Origin: Prevotellaceae bacterium UBA1075
GTDB lineage: Bacteria > Bacteroidota > Bacteroidia > Bacteroidales > Bacteroidaceae
DNA: 64,000 bases
Direction of reading: 5' to 3'
NCBI GenBank assembly: GCA_002316015.1
Contig: DCCS01000045.1
Location: 62,001-126,000 of the forward strand
Positions 14,606 to 23,400 of the stretch are shown here, piece by piece. Numbering within the stretch: position 1 is the first letter of the stretch; the number at the start of each line of letters is the position of its first letter. A program made the position numbers and the translations under genes. The notes beneath the pieces are model-generated. The model did no database searches and had not been told where the DNA came from. It worked only from the letters and a program-made list of their open reading frames with translations.

Positions 14606-16105
14606 ATGAGAAGACTTTCACTCACACTGCTCGCCGGGCTGATGCTCGCCGGGCAGACCGCCTGGAGCCGGGTGACGCTGCCCGCCCACTTCACCAGCAA
14701 CATGGTGCTGCAGCAGCAGAGCACGCTCATCATCCACGGCACGGCCACACCCGGCAGCCAGGTGACCCTGGTGACGGGGTGGGACAAGAAGGGCGTGACG
14801 GCCCGGGCGTCGGCCACCGATGGCAAGTTCACCCTCACCCTCACCACGCCCAAGGGCAGCCTGAAGCCCTACCGCATGACCTTCTCCGACGGCGAGGAGA
14901 CCACCCTGGACAACGTGCTGGTGGGCGAGGTGTGGCTGGGCAGCGGCCAGAGCAACATGGAGATGCCCCTCAAGGGATGGGGCAAGGTGCTCAACTATGA
15001 GCAGGAGATTGCCCATGCGCAATATCCCCAGATACGCCTCCTGCAGGTCAAGAAGCGCACCAGCCTGCGCCCGCTCGAGCAGGTGGAGGTCAACATGGGG
15101 GGATGGCAGGAGTGCAGCCCCCAGTATGTGGAGAACTTCAGCGCGCTCTGCTACTTCTATGCCCTCAGGCTGTGGGAGGAACTGAAGGTGCCCGTGGGCG
15201 TCATCGACGATGACTGGGGAGGCACACCCGCCGAGGCGTGGACACGCGCCGAGGCGCTGCAGCACGTGACCGGATTCGAGGAGCAGGCGCGGGAGATCCT
15301 GCGTTCCAACTACAACGAGGCGGCGGTGAAAGCCTATTACGAGAGCCTGCCCCAGGACCGGAAGCCCCACATCCGGGACTTCAACAACGGCAAGCATGCC
15401 ACGGTGCTCTACAACGCGATGATACACCCGCTCATCGAATTCCCCATACGCGGCGTCATCTGGTACCAGGGCTGCGACAATGTGGGGCGCGCGGCGCAAC
15501 ACCAGGCCCTGTTCCAGACACTCATCACCGACTGGCGCAAGTGCTGGAAGAACCCCTCGATGCCCTTCTATTTCGTACAGCTCGCCAACTACCTGCAGCC
15601 CAAGGACGTGCAGCCGGACTCACAATGGGCGCTCCTGCGCGAGTCACAGGCCGACGCGCTCTGCCTGCCGCACACGGGCATGGTGACCAACATCGACCTG
15701 GGCGATGCCAACGACATCCACCCCAAGACGAAGCGCGAGGTGGGACGGCGCCTGGCCGCCATCGCGCTGCACGAGACCTACGGCAAGAAGAAGACGGCCT
15801 TCACAGCCCCCGTCTATGAGCGCTACACGGTGGAGCCCGACGGCATACACATACACTTCGCCACGCCACAGGGCAGCGAGCCGATGGTGGTGGAGGACAA
15901 CCTGCCAGGCTTCACACTGGCGGGAGCCGACCGCAAGTGGCGGGTGGCCAGGGCCAAGGTGATCTCTGGCAACGAGGTGCTGGTGAGCTGCGAGGGGGTG
16001 GACTTCCCCATAGCCGCGCGCTACGGATGGGCCGACAACCCCACCTGCACGCTGCGCACTGCCAGCGGCCTGCACGTCGCACCCTTCCGCACCGACCGCT
16101 GGTAG
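14606..16105 (+). CDS. Sialate O-acetylesterase family protein, secreted
   Basis: A 499-residue SGNH-type esterase (SASA domain). It has a signal peptide MRRLSLTLLAGLMLAGQTAWS, an N-terminal beta-sandwich (LPAHFTSNMVLQQ through about 100), then WLGSGQSNMEMP with the nucleophile Ser116. Later signatures are GVIDDDWGGTPAEAW, GVIWYQGCDNV and the catalytic pair region DANDIHPKTKREVGRR. Members remove O-acetyl groups from sialic acid or from hemicellulose and pectin sugars, freeing glycans for further degradation. The substrate here is not decidable. Together with nagA and the glmM-type gene nearby, a host-glycan diet is plausible. It is followed by a 22-bp array and two strong hairpins. Confidence 0.93.
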   Translation: MRRLSLTLLAGLMLAGQTAWSRVTLPAHFTSNMVLQQQSTLIIHGTATPGSQVTLVTGWDKKGVTARASATDGKFTLTLTTPKGSLKPYRMTFSDGEETTLDNVLVGEVWLGSGQSNMEMPLKGWGKVLNYEQEIAHAQYPQIRLLQVKKRTSLRPLEQVEVNMGGWQECSPQYVENFSALCYFYALRLWEELKVPVGVIDDDWGGTPAEAWTRAEALQHVTGFEEQAREILRSNYNEAAVKAYYESLPQDRKPHIRDFNNGKHATVLYNAMIHPLIEFPIRGVIWYQGCDNVGRAAQHQALFQTLITDWRKCWKNPSMPFYFVQLANYLQPKDVQPDSQWALLRESQADALCLPHTGMVTNIDLGDANDIHPKTKREVGRRLAAIALHETYGKKKTAFTAPVYERYTVEPDGIHIHFATPQGSEPMVVEDNLPGFTLAGADRKWRVARAKVISGNEVLVSCEGVDFPIAARYGWADNPTCTLRTASGLHVAPFRTDRW

Positions 16106-16109
16106 GGAG

Positions 16110-16197
16110 CGCCCACCCCGCCTCGCCGAAGACCGCCCCCCGCCTCGCTGAGGGCCATCCTCCCTCTCGATGAGCGCCATCCCCCTCTCGCCGGAGA
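16110..16197. repeat. C-rich 22-bp tandem array (4 units, 88 bp)
   Basis: Four degenerate units start at 16110, 16132, 16154 and 16176. Each carries a C-run followed by CTCGcxGA at the same phase (CCCCGCCTCGCCGAAG, CCCCGCCTCGCTGAGG, CCCTCTCGATGAGC, CCCTCTCGCCGGAG). It begins 4 bases after the sialate esterase stop. Sequence differs from the other arrays but period and length (4 x 22) are the same. Confidence 0.65.
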
Positions 16198-16270
16198 GAG
16201 GAGTGGCGCGGCCGGAAGTCCATTCACGGCCTCCCCTCAGGTGGGAGGAGGATGCGCCAGGACACGCAAG

Positions 16271-16323
16271 AGCCCCCTTCCTCCACCCCACCCCGTGTGG
16301 GAAGAAGGAAGGGGGCTTTCTCT
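16271..16323 (+). terminator. Intrinsic terminator of the sialate O-acetylesterase
   Basis: AGCCCCCTTCCT (16271-16282) pairs perfectly with AGGAAGGGGGCT (16306-16317), followed by TTCTCTT. It lies about 165 bases past the stop. Confidence 0.7.
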
Positions 16324-16466
16324 TGCCTGCCGGCCCCGCATGAATGGGCGATGCCGCGCGGACGGAGCGACCGGCGCTGAGTGACGTGAGAGGTGACGCA
16401 CGGGGACGCAAAGGCCGGCACGTCACGGCGAGGGGGAGCGAGCGGGAGGGAGAGCCACACTCACGC

Positions 16467-16506
16467 AGCGAGGGGGAGAGTCGCTGACGCGGCTCTCCCC
16501 CTCGCT
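16467..16506. terminator. Second strong hairpin between convergent genes
   Basis: AGCGAGGGGGAGAG (16467-16480) pairs perfectly with CTCTCCCCCTCGCT (16493-16506), with a 12-base loop, followed on the plus strand by CTTCTTGCTTCT. It sits between the sialate esterase and the convergent gene ending at 16529, so it can act in either direction. Confidence 0.6.
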
Positions 16507-16528
16507 CTTCTTGCTTCTGCTGTATCGC

Positions 16529-17521
16529 TCACTCCATGGGCTGGAAGGCCAGGCAGGGCATTCCCGCGAGTGAGCCCTGAAGGTCAAACTGGGCCATCAC
16601 CTTGCCGTCAGACCTCACATAGGTGGGCAGGATGCTGATGCTCTCGTTGTAAGAGTAGCCCCTGCCGGTGAGCCAGGTCTTGAGCGCGGGCGAGCGCAGT
16701 GCCCTGGCATAGTCAGGCACAAGCACGGCGGCGATATACTTGCCCCCGTCCTCCATAAGGAGAATCTTCCGGAAGTCGGGCGACGAGGTGGTCACATACA
16801 CACCCAGCGCCCCGCCCCAGCCGTCATCCCCGGTTCCGGTATAGTAGGGCTTCTGCTTGTATTGCTCCAGAGCCTCATCGAGCGTCATGGCGCCGAAGTC
16901 CACGATGGGCTCCGGAACGTCAACGGTCCTGGGGGGAACCTGGCCGCTGATGTCGCTGAAGGTGAAGTGGATGTTGGGTGTGAAGTCCTGGGCCTCGTCC
17001 TCGGGCTTGTTCATGAGCACATAGGCCACAAACTTCTCCTCATAACTGAAGTAGATGGAGGAGCCGTCGGAAGGGTCTGTCATCGAGGTGTACTCCAGGC
17101 CCAGGTAGTTCATGTACTTCTCCACAGCGGCAGTCGAGGGACGCATGTCTGCCTCGAAATACACGGCGGCTTCCTCCAGCTTGGACTTGGTGTCCACGTC
17201 AAACCAGTACTTCACCAGTGTGTAGCCACGGCTGTTGTCGGCCACGTCATACACATACACGCCCTTGTCGGCCTTGGTGCTTGCCTCGTTGAGCGTGTTG
17301 CCGTTGTACTGCTCGGCAAGTTTCATCAGTTCCACCGTGGCATACTTGCCCAGGTAGGGGACGATGAGACCGGCCTTGTTCGACTCTGTCAGATAGCCGA
17401 AGCGTCCCCAGGCCAGCGCCTTGTCGGAGGCGGGGATGGCGAAGAACTCCTTGCGGGTGGTGTTGATGACGATGCTGTCTGCTCCCCATTGAGACAGAGA
17501 AAAGCAGGATTTTCCACGCAT
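16529..17521 (-). pseudogene. Hypothetical protein, probably 5'-truncated
   Basis: A 330-residue open frame that begins abruptly: MRGKSCFSLSQWGADSIVINTT, followed by well-formed soluble protein sequence (KEFFAIPASDKALAWGRFGYL, KYWFDVDTKSKLEEAAVYFEADM, YFSYEEKFVAYVLMNK, DDGWGGALGVYVTTSSPDFRK, GYSYNESISILPTYVRSDGKV). It appears to contain two related halves, each predicting a compact alpha/beta domain with a beta-rich end. I do not recognise the family. Proteins of this style in Bacteroidales are usually lipoproteins, yet no signal peptide, lipobox, ribosome site or -7 element precedes it, and upstream frames do not supply one. The simplest reading is that the N-terminal part was lost by deletion. 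An intact gene with an unusual start remains possible. Confidence 0.5.
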
Positions 17522-17850
17522 TCACAGGCCACACGGGCGGATTTTCCCATACAGGAACCGCCATGGTTTCCCCACGGAGGGGCTTTACGGGGGTGTCTCG
17601 GACATTTTCGCACTCGTGCGCATGACTTCGCACGGGCAGGAAGATGTCCGAAATTATCCGTTCCGGGGAAGGGCGCGCCCCTGCCCGCACACACAACGAG
17701 GGATGCCCCGGACACTGTCCTGAGGCATCCCTCGCTTCACCGGGGGTGCGCACACCATATATAAGTACGCGCACATTATATATACATGCCGCAGGCAACA
17801 CACCCCGCACACAGGCAAGGCGCGGGCGCGGCATTGTCACACGCCCGGGG
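17522..17850. other. Gene-free spacer between nagA and the truncated gene
   Basis: This 329-base stretch contains the nagA hairpin (17698-17734), a second inverted pair (TCGGACATTTT near 17598 against a GAAGATGTCCGA near 17640) and an AT-rich patch at 17755-17785. No gene or -7 element for the downstream frame is visible. Confidence 0.5.
17698..17734 (-). terminator. Hairpin terminator of the nagA operon
   Basis: CGAGGGATGCC (17698-17708) pairs perfectly with GGCATCCCTCG (17724-17734), with further inner pairing around GGACAC/TGTCC. On the minus strand it is followed by GTTGTGTGTG. It lies about 115 bases past the nagA stop. Confidence 0.6.
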
Positions 17851-19017
17851 TCAGAACAGGGTGTTCTCCCTGATCTTGCCCATCTGCCACACGCAGCGCA
17901 CCGCGAGCTTGTCGTCCAGGATGAGGATATCTGCATCCTTGCCACGAGTGAGCGCGCCCTTGCGGTCGTGCACACCCATGATGTGGGCAGGGGTCTCACT
18001 GGCCATGCGGATGGCATCCTCCAGGGGCACCTCGGCCTGGTTGACCATCGTGCGAACCAGGCGGTCGGTGGTGGCGATGGAGCCGGCCAGGGCCGAGCGG
18101 TCGCTCAACTTGCACACGCCGTCCTCGATGACCACGCGGGGGTCAAACGCCTTCACGTCCATGCCACCCGCAGCCGACACGGCCAGGGCGTCGGTGATGA
18201 GGGCCATGCGCTCCACCCCCTTGATCTTATAGACCATGCGCAGGATGGTGGGAGGGACATGGATCCCGTCGGCCACACACTCCACCGTCATGTCGTCAAT
18301 CAGGTAAACACTCTCCACCGTGCCCTCGTACTTGTACTCGCGCTTGTTGTGAAATCCCGGCATGGCGTTGTAGAAGTGCGTGACGTGCGTGAAGCCCACC
18401 TCGAAGGCCGCCTTCACATCGCTGTAGCAGGCGGCGGTGTGGGCGATGCTGGGCAGGATGCCCTTCTCGGCGCAGTACTTTCCGAACTGCAGGGCTCCGG
18501 GCAGCTCGGGAGCGGCATCCCAGCGGGCCAGGCAGGGTGAGTTCTCCACGATGGGGATGTATTCGTTGGGGTCGGGGTTCTTGAGCCTCTCAAGAACCTG
18601 CGCGCCCGCCTTCTGCGGATTGAGGTAATGCCCCTCCAGGTGCAGGCCCAGTATGGGGGACTCGGGGTTCTTCATCAGCTCGTCGCAAGTCACCACGGCC
18701 TTCTCGATCATGGGCACCGTGCTGCTGCTCAGGGTGGGGAATATGCTGGTGGTGCCGTATTTGAGGTGCGCGTCCACCGCCACCTGGAATGCCTCGGGCG
18801 TCCCCTCCTGGAAGTCGCGCCCGCCACCGCCGTGCACGTGCATGTCCACAAAGCCGGGCACCACATACATGCCCTTCGCGTCAATGAGGCTTGCGCCAAT
18901 GATGGCCAGGTCACAGTTGGTGACCTCCAGAATCTTGCCGTCCCGGATGATGACGCTGCCATCCTTGAGCCACCCCTGCGGGGTGAGAATCCGGCCATTG
19001 ATAATCTGTGTCAACAT
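17851..19017 (-). CDS. nagA: N-acetylglucosamine-6-phosphate deacetylase
   Basis: A 388-residue amidohydrolase that converts GlcNAc-6-P to GlcN-6-P and acetate in the cytoplasm. Motifs: VVPGFVDMHVHGGGG (metal-binding strand), GLHLEGHYLNPQKAGAQ with the metal-ligand Glu, SIAHTAACYSDV and VTHFYNAMPGF (metal His residues), and ALITDAL with the catalytic Asp. The usual LEGP reads LEGH here. Length is typical. It follows the glmM-type gene after only 36 bases on the same strand, so the two are almost certainly cotranscribed. Together they put amino-sugar salvage (NagA) next to hexosamine-phosphate isomerisation. A hairpin follows at 17698. Confidence 0.95.
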   Translation of the reverse strand: MLTQIINGRILTPQGWLKDGSVIIRDGKILEVTNCDLAIIGASLIDAKGMYVVPGFVDMHVHGGGGRDFQEGTPEAFQVAVDAHLKYGTTSIFPTLSSSTVPMIEKAVVTCDELMKNPESPILGLHLEGHYLNPQKAGAQVLERLKNPDPNEYIPIVENSPCLARWDAAPELPGALQFGKYCAEKGILPSIAHTAACYSDVKAAFEVGFTHVTHFYNAMPGFHNKREYKYEGTVESVYLIDDMTVECVADGIHVPPTILRMVYKIKGVERMALITDALAVSAAGGMDVKAFDPRVVIEDGVCKLSDRSALAGSIATTDRLVRTMVNQAEVPLEDAIRMASETPAHIMGVHDRKGALTRGKDADILILDDKLAVRCVWQMGKIRENTLF

Positions 19018-19053
19018 ATCTGTTTGGTTTTTCTGTTACTCATGCGGTTCCGC

Positions 19054-20439
19054 TCACACCATGGCATGCACCACATCCATGACGCGGTGTCCTATCTCCT
19101 CGGCGGCCTCCATCGTGGCGGCCTCGCTGTAAACACGTATTATGGGCTCGGTGTTGGACTTGCGCAGGTGCACCCACTTGTCGGGGAAGTCAATCTTCAC
19201 ACCGTCGATGTCGTTCACCTCCTCGTCCTTGTACATCTCCTTCACACGCGCCAGGATGGCGTCCACGTCGGTCTCGGGGGTGAGGTCGATGCGGTTCTTG
19301 GCTATGAAGTAGGACGGGTAGGTGGCACGCAGCTGGCTGGCCGTGCAGCCCTTCTGGGCCAGATAGGTGAGGATGAGCGCGATGCCCACCAGCGCGTCGC
19401 GGCCGTAGTGGGCGGCCGGATAGATGACCCCGCCGTTTCCCTCGCCGCCTATCACGGCATGCGTCTCTTTCATCTTCGCCACCACGTTGACCTCGCCCAC
19501 GGCAGCCGCGTGGTACTCTTGCCCGTAAGCGCGTGTCACGTCGCGGAGCGCGCGTGTGCTGCTGAGGTTGCTCACGGTGTTGCCCGGAGTGTGCTGCAGG
19601 ACGTAGTCGGCCACGGTGACCAGCGTGTATTCCTCGCCGTACATGGTGCCGTCCTCGCAGATGAGAGCCAGCCTGTCCACATCGGGGTCAACCACAAACC
19701 CGATGTCCTGGCCGCCCTTGCGCATCAGAGCCTTGATGGCTCCCAGGTTCTTCTCAAGCGGCTCCGGGTTGTGCTGGAAGTCGCCCGTGGGCTCAGTGTA
19801 GAGACCGGTGACGTGCCTTACCCCCAGCCGGGCGAAGAGTTTGGGCAGGATGATGCCGCCCACGCTGTTGACAGAGTCAAAGGCCACATGGAAGTCAGCC
19901 TTGCGGATAGCCTCGGTGTCCACCAGCGGGAGACTGAGCACAAGGTCGATGTGCTTCTGGTCATAGGTGTTGTCCTCGCGGCAGGAACCCAGGTGGTCCA
20001 CATCCGCATACTGGAAGTCCTCGGCCTCGGCGATGCGCAGCACCTCGTTGCCCTCCTCCTTGTTGAGGAACTCCCCCTTCTCGTTGAGCAGCTTCAGGGC
20101 GTTCCACATGCGGGGGTTGTGGCTGGCCGTGATGATTATGCCCCCGCACGCGCCCTCCATGGTCACGGCTATCTCGGTGGTGGGTGTGGTGGCCAGACCG
20201 ATGTCCACCACATCGAAGCCCATGCCCATCAGGGTGCCGCACACGACTTTCCTGACCATCGGGCCGCTGATGCGCGCGTCACGCCCCACCACTATCTTGT
20301 TGCTCGCGACCTTCGACGTGCGGCGGATGAATGTGGCATAGGCCGAAGTGAACTTCACTATGTCAAGCGGGTTGAGCGTGTTGCCGACCCGTCCGCCTAT
20401 TGTTCCCCGGATACCTGAAATAGATTTGATTAGTGTCAT
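19054..20439 (-). CDS. glmM: Phosphoglucosamine mutase / phosphomannomutase family
   Basis: A 461-residue alpha-D-phosphohexomutase. ATG 20439 (MTLIKSISGIRGTIGG) is chosen because the SGIRG start is the conserved N-terminus of the family; the longer open frame upstream runs into the antisense of the CotH gene. The active-site loop GIIITASHNPRMWNALK carries the phosphoserine. The metal loop is VVDPDVDRLALI, the sugar loop GGEGNGGVIYP, and the phosphate-binding loop RKSNTEPIIRVYSEA. The Bacteroidales enzyme makes GlcN-1-P for peptidoglycan and LPS precursors. Assignment to glmM rather than manB rests on family resemblance. It is 53 bases downstream of the CotH gene and 36 bases upstream of nagA with no promoter between, which implies one operon. 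Confidence 0.9.
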   Translation of the reverse strand: MTLIKSISGIRGTIGGRVGNTLNPLDIVKFTSAYATFIRRTSKVASNKIVVGRDARISGPMVRKVVCGTLMGMGFDVVDIGLATTPTTEIAVTMEGACGGIIITASHNPRMWNALKLLNEKGEFLNKEEGNEVLRIAEAEDFQYADVDHLGSCREDNTYDQKHIDLVLSLPLVDTEAIRKADFHVAFDSVNSVGGIILPKLFARLGVRHVTGLYTEPTGDFQHNPEPLEKNLGAIKALMRKGGQDIGFVVDPDVDRLALICEDGTMYGEEYTLVTVADYVLQHTPGNTVSNLSSTRALRDVTRAYGQEYHAAAVGEVNVVAKMKETHAVIGGEGNGGVIYPAAHYGRDALVGIALILTYLAQKGCTASQLRATYPSYFIAKNRIDLTPETDVDAILARVKEMYKDEEVNDIDGVKIDFPDKWVHLRKSNTEPIIRVYSEAATMEAAEEIGHRVMDVVHAMV

Positions 20440-20492
20440 CTCGTTTCGTTTTATGATGTTTGCTGTATTGTTGCCTGCGGGCGTGTGCCCTG

Positions 20493-23400
20493 TCACTTGA
20501 CAAGGAACTTGGCACCGTTGATTATGTAGATGCCCCCGCGCGACGGCCTGGGCACACGCGTTCCCGTGAGCGTGTATATCTCGGCCGTGGCGGGTATGCC
20601 GTCTATGGGTATCACGCCGGTTCCGTCCACCACATCCACCCGTGTCGTGGCTTTCACGCCAGACCCGTCGGTGGCCTGTGCCGTGATGGTGGCCGTGCCC
20701 AGGGAGCGTGCTGTGACTGTCCCGTGGCTGTCCACCGTGGCCACTGCCTCGTTGGAGGACTTCCAGGCCAGCGCGGGAGTGGTGGCCGTGGCCGGCAGCA
20801 CCGTGGATCCCAGCCGGTGCACGTCGTCCACGAGCATGCCCACCTCTGTCTCGGCCATGACTATCTCGGACACATACGTCCGCGCCATGCTCACGGTGTA
20901 GGAGGCATCCGCCGGACGGCACACCTTGCCGTCAGCCGTGGTCATCACCTGGCGGGCCAGGGTGAATGACCCTCCACTGAAACTCTCGTTGCCCCGCAGG
21001 ACGAACGTGAGGAGTGTGCCGTTGAGCATGCTCATGGGCGCGTTGGTTGTGGAATAGGCCACGACGCGCACCGTGTCGCCCCGCGCCCCACGCTTCAGCA
21101 CATGCGTGTCGCTGCCCATGTTTCCCGCGCTGACGCTTGCCGTGTCAACCGCCAGCCCCTCGGACAGGATGAGGTCGGCCTGGCACGCGGTGACGTGCTG
21201 TGACGAGGCGAGCCACACGTTGACCTTGCGGGTTCCCGCGCGCTTCACGGAGGCATTGCTGGAGTACATGCGCGTGTTTGCCCGCTCCGCAGTCTCGAAC
21301 TTGACGCTTGACCCTCCCGTCCCGTGCACGATGGCCACCACGTCGAGCACATCCACACCGCCGTCGCTGTTGGCATCGGCATTGGGCAGATAGAAGCCGT
21401 CGGGGGTGCGCCACACAATGTGCTCGGCCTCCCAGTCGGCGTCGGTGAGCGTGAGCGTGTCGTCCTGCTGCACGTCGCCCAGCAGCACCTGCTCGTTGGC
21501 GAAGGTCCCGTCAGGGTTCCTCACCACCCTGCCACGCTCGGCACCGAACACGGGATGGGTGTCCTCGCCCAGTTTCTGGTACCAGAGCACATTGGCGCCC
21601 TTGGGCTCGTTGAGCCTGTAGCAGAGTTCACCGCTGGCCACAGCCGCCGGGCTCACCTGCACAAACTGGGTGCCCAGGGTGCTGTAACAGTGGGGGAAGT
21701 CTGTCTGCCCGCTGTAGCGCGCCATGTCGCGCCCCTGGTCGGAGCCCGTCACAGCACCTGTGTTCCAGCAGCCTGCCACCTCGGCACCGGCTCCCAGCCA
21801 GCCTGAGATGGCCGCGCTCTCACGCGCCCCGGTAATGATGCCGGTGTTGTAGCAGTCTCTGATGGTGTAGCGGCAGGCACTGTTCATGTTGCAGCCAATG
21901 ATGCCGGCCACGTTCTTGCCCGTGCCTGTGACAGGCGCCTCGTTGCCCACCCTCTCTATGGTGACGGCACCGCCCTCTACCGACGCGCCCACCAGTCCCA
22001 CATACGAGCCGCCGCTGATGGAGCAGGACGCGTCCAGCACGAAGTCACGTATCCGTGCCCTGCCCGACACCGCGCCAAACACCCCGCATGTGTCCTTGCC
22101 GCTGACGCGCAGGTTGCTTATGCTGTGCCCGCGCCCGTCAAAGACTCCCACAAAGGGGTGCCTGCCGCTGCCGATGGGACTGAACCGGTCGCTGTAGCCC
22201 GCCATGTCGATGTCGCGGGTCAGGTAAGCCTCTGACCCGTTGGCCCCGCTGTTGACCGCCGTGGCAAACTCCAGCAGGTCCTCGGGGGTCCGCACATAGA
22301 ACACGGAGTCCACATAGACCTTCTCGTGGCCGTAGCCCAGGAAGTCGTCAATCCACTTGATGCGCGCGGGCAAGAACTCGCGCAGCACATTCACCTCGCC
22401 CTCATACGAGCCGTATGCCTTGGGGTTCTGGTGTACCCTGGTGTTCAGAATAGGCCAGCGCGTGAAGTTGAGCCGTTGCGAGGCATCGAGCACTTGCGCC
22501 ATGCTGTCCACATAGGCCACCAGCGACTCGCCGGTGAACTTTCCGCTGCGGCGCATGCTTGCCCATATCTCCTTGAGCCTTCGGTCGGTGTAGGAGTCCT
22601 GCAGTGCCCTGGAGACAAACGCGGTCATGCCGCTGGCGGCGCTTCCGCCCGTGCGGAAGATCCAGTTGGCGCGGTTGTTCACGGGATAGATGCGGCTGTC
22701 ATTGTCCATGGCAAGGTCAAAGTCCCACACGGGCCCCACATAGAAGGGGGTCTGGTTGCGGTTCTTGTACATGTACGTGCTCCAGTAGGTGTCGGTGTTC
22801 CCGGCCAGTTCACCCACGATGAAGTGGCGCAGGAAACTCTCCACGTCCATCTTGGAGCGGTAGCCCGTGGAGTCGTTCTGGAAGGAGGACGACCACAGCG
22901 CGCGCTCCAGCAGGTTGAAGGCGCGCTTGATGTACGCCTTCTGCCGGGTGGTGATGTCGTCGTCAGAGGGCGACTTGATGGTGACCGGTATGCCGTGCGA
23001 ACTGCTGAACCAGGAGGTCTCCTGCCCCGCGTAGGCATCCACCTCCACCAGGTAGCCGCCCGTGAGCGCGTCGCCCTCGCTGTCCTCGGGCTCCATCTCG
23101 GTGATGTTCACGCGGTTCTTGTCCACCGTTATCTGGTCGCACAACTGGTAGCAGCCCTTGTACTCGCCGTTGAGTATCACGTCCACGGGCTGGCAGTAGG
23201 GAGTGTAGGCCAGCCCCAGGCGGCGGCTCAGCTCAAAGGCGACACAGTTGCGCATGAGCGTCTTGTCGCCGTAGTTGTTGATGAGCGTCCATTTCTTGGC
23301 CTTTGCGGGAGACTCCAGGGGCGAGCCCTTGAGCATGTGGTGGCTCTTCCCGTCGTTGAACTTGATGCGGTACGGCTTCTTGGGAAAGTCCCAGGACGCG

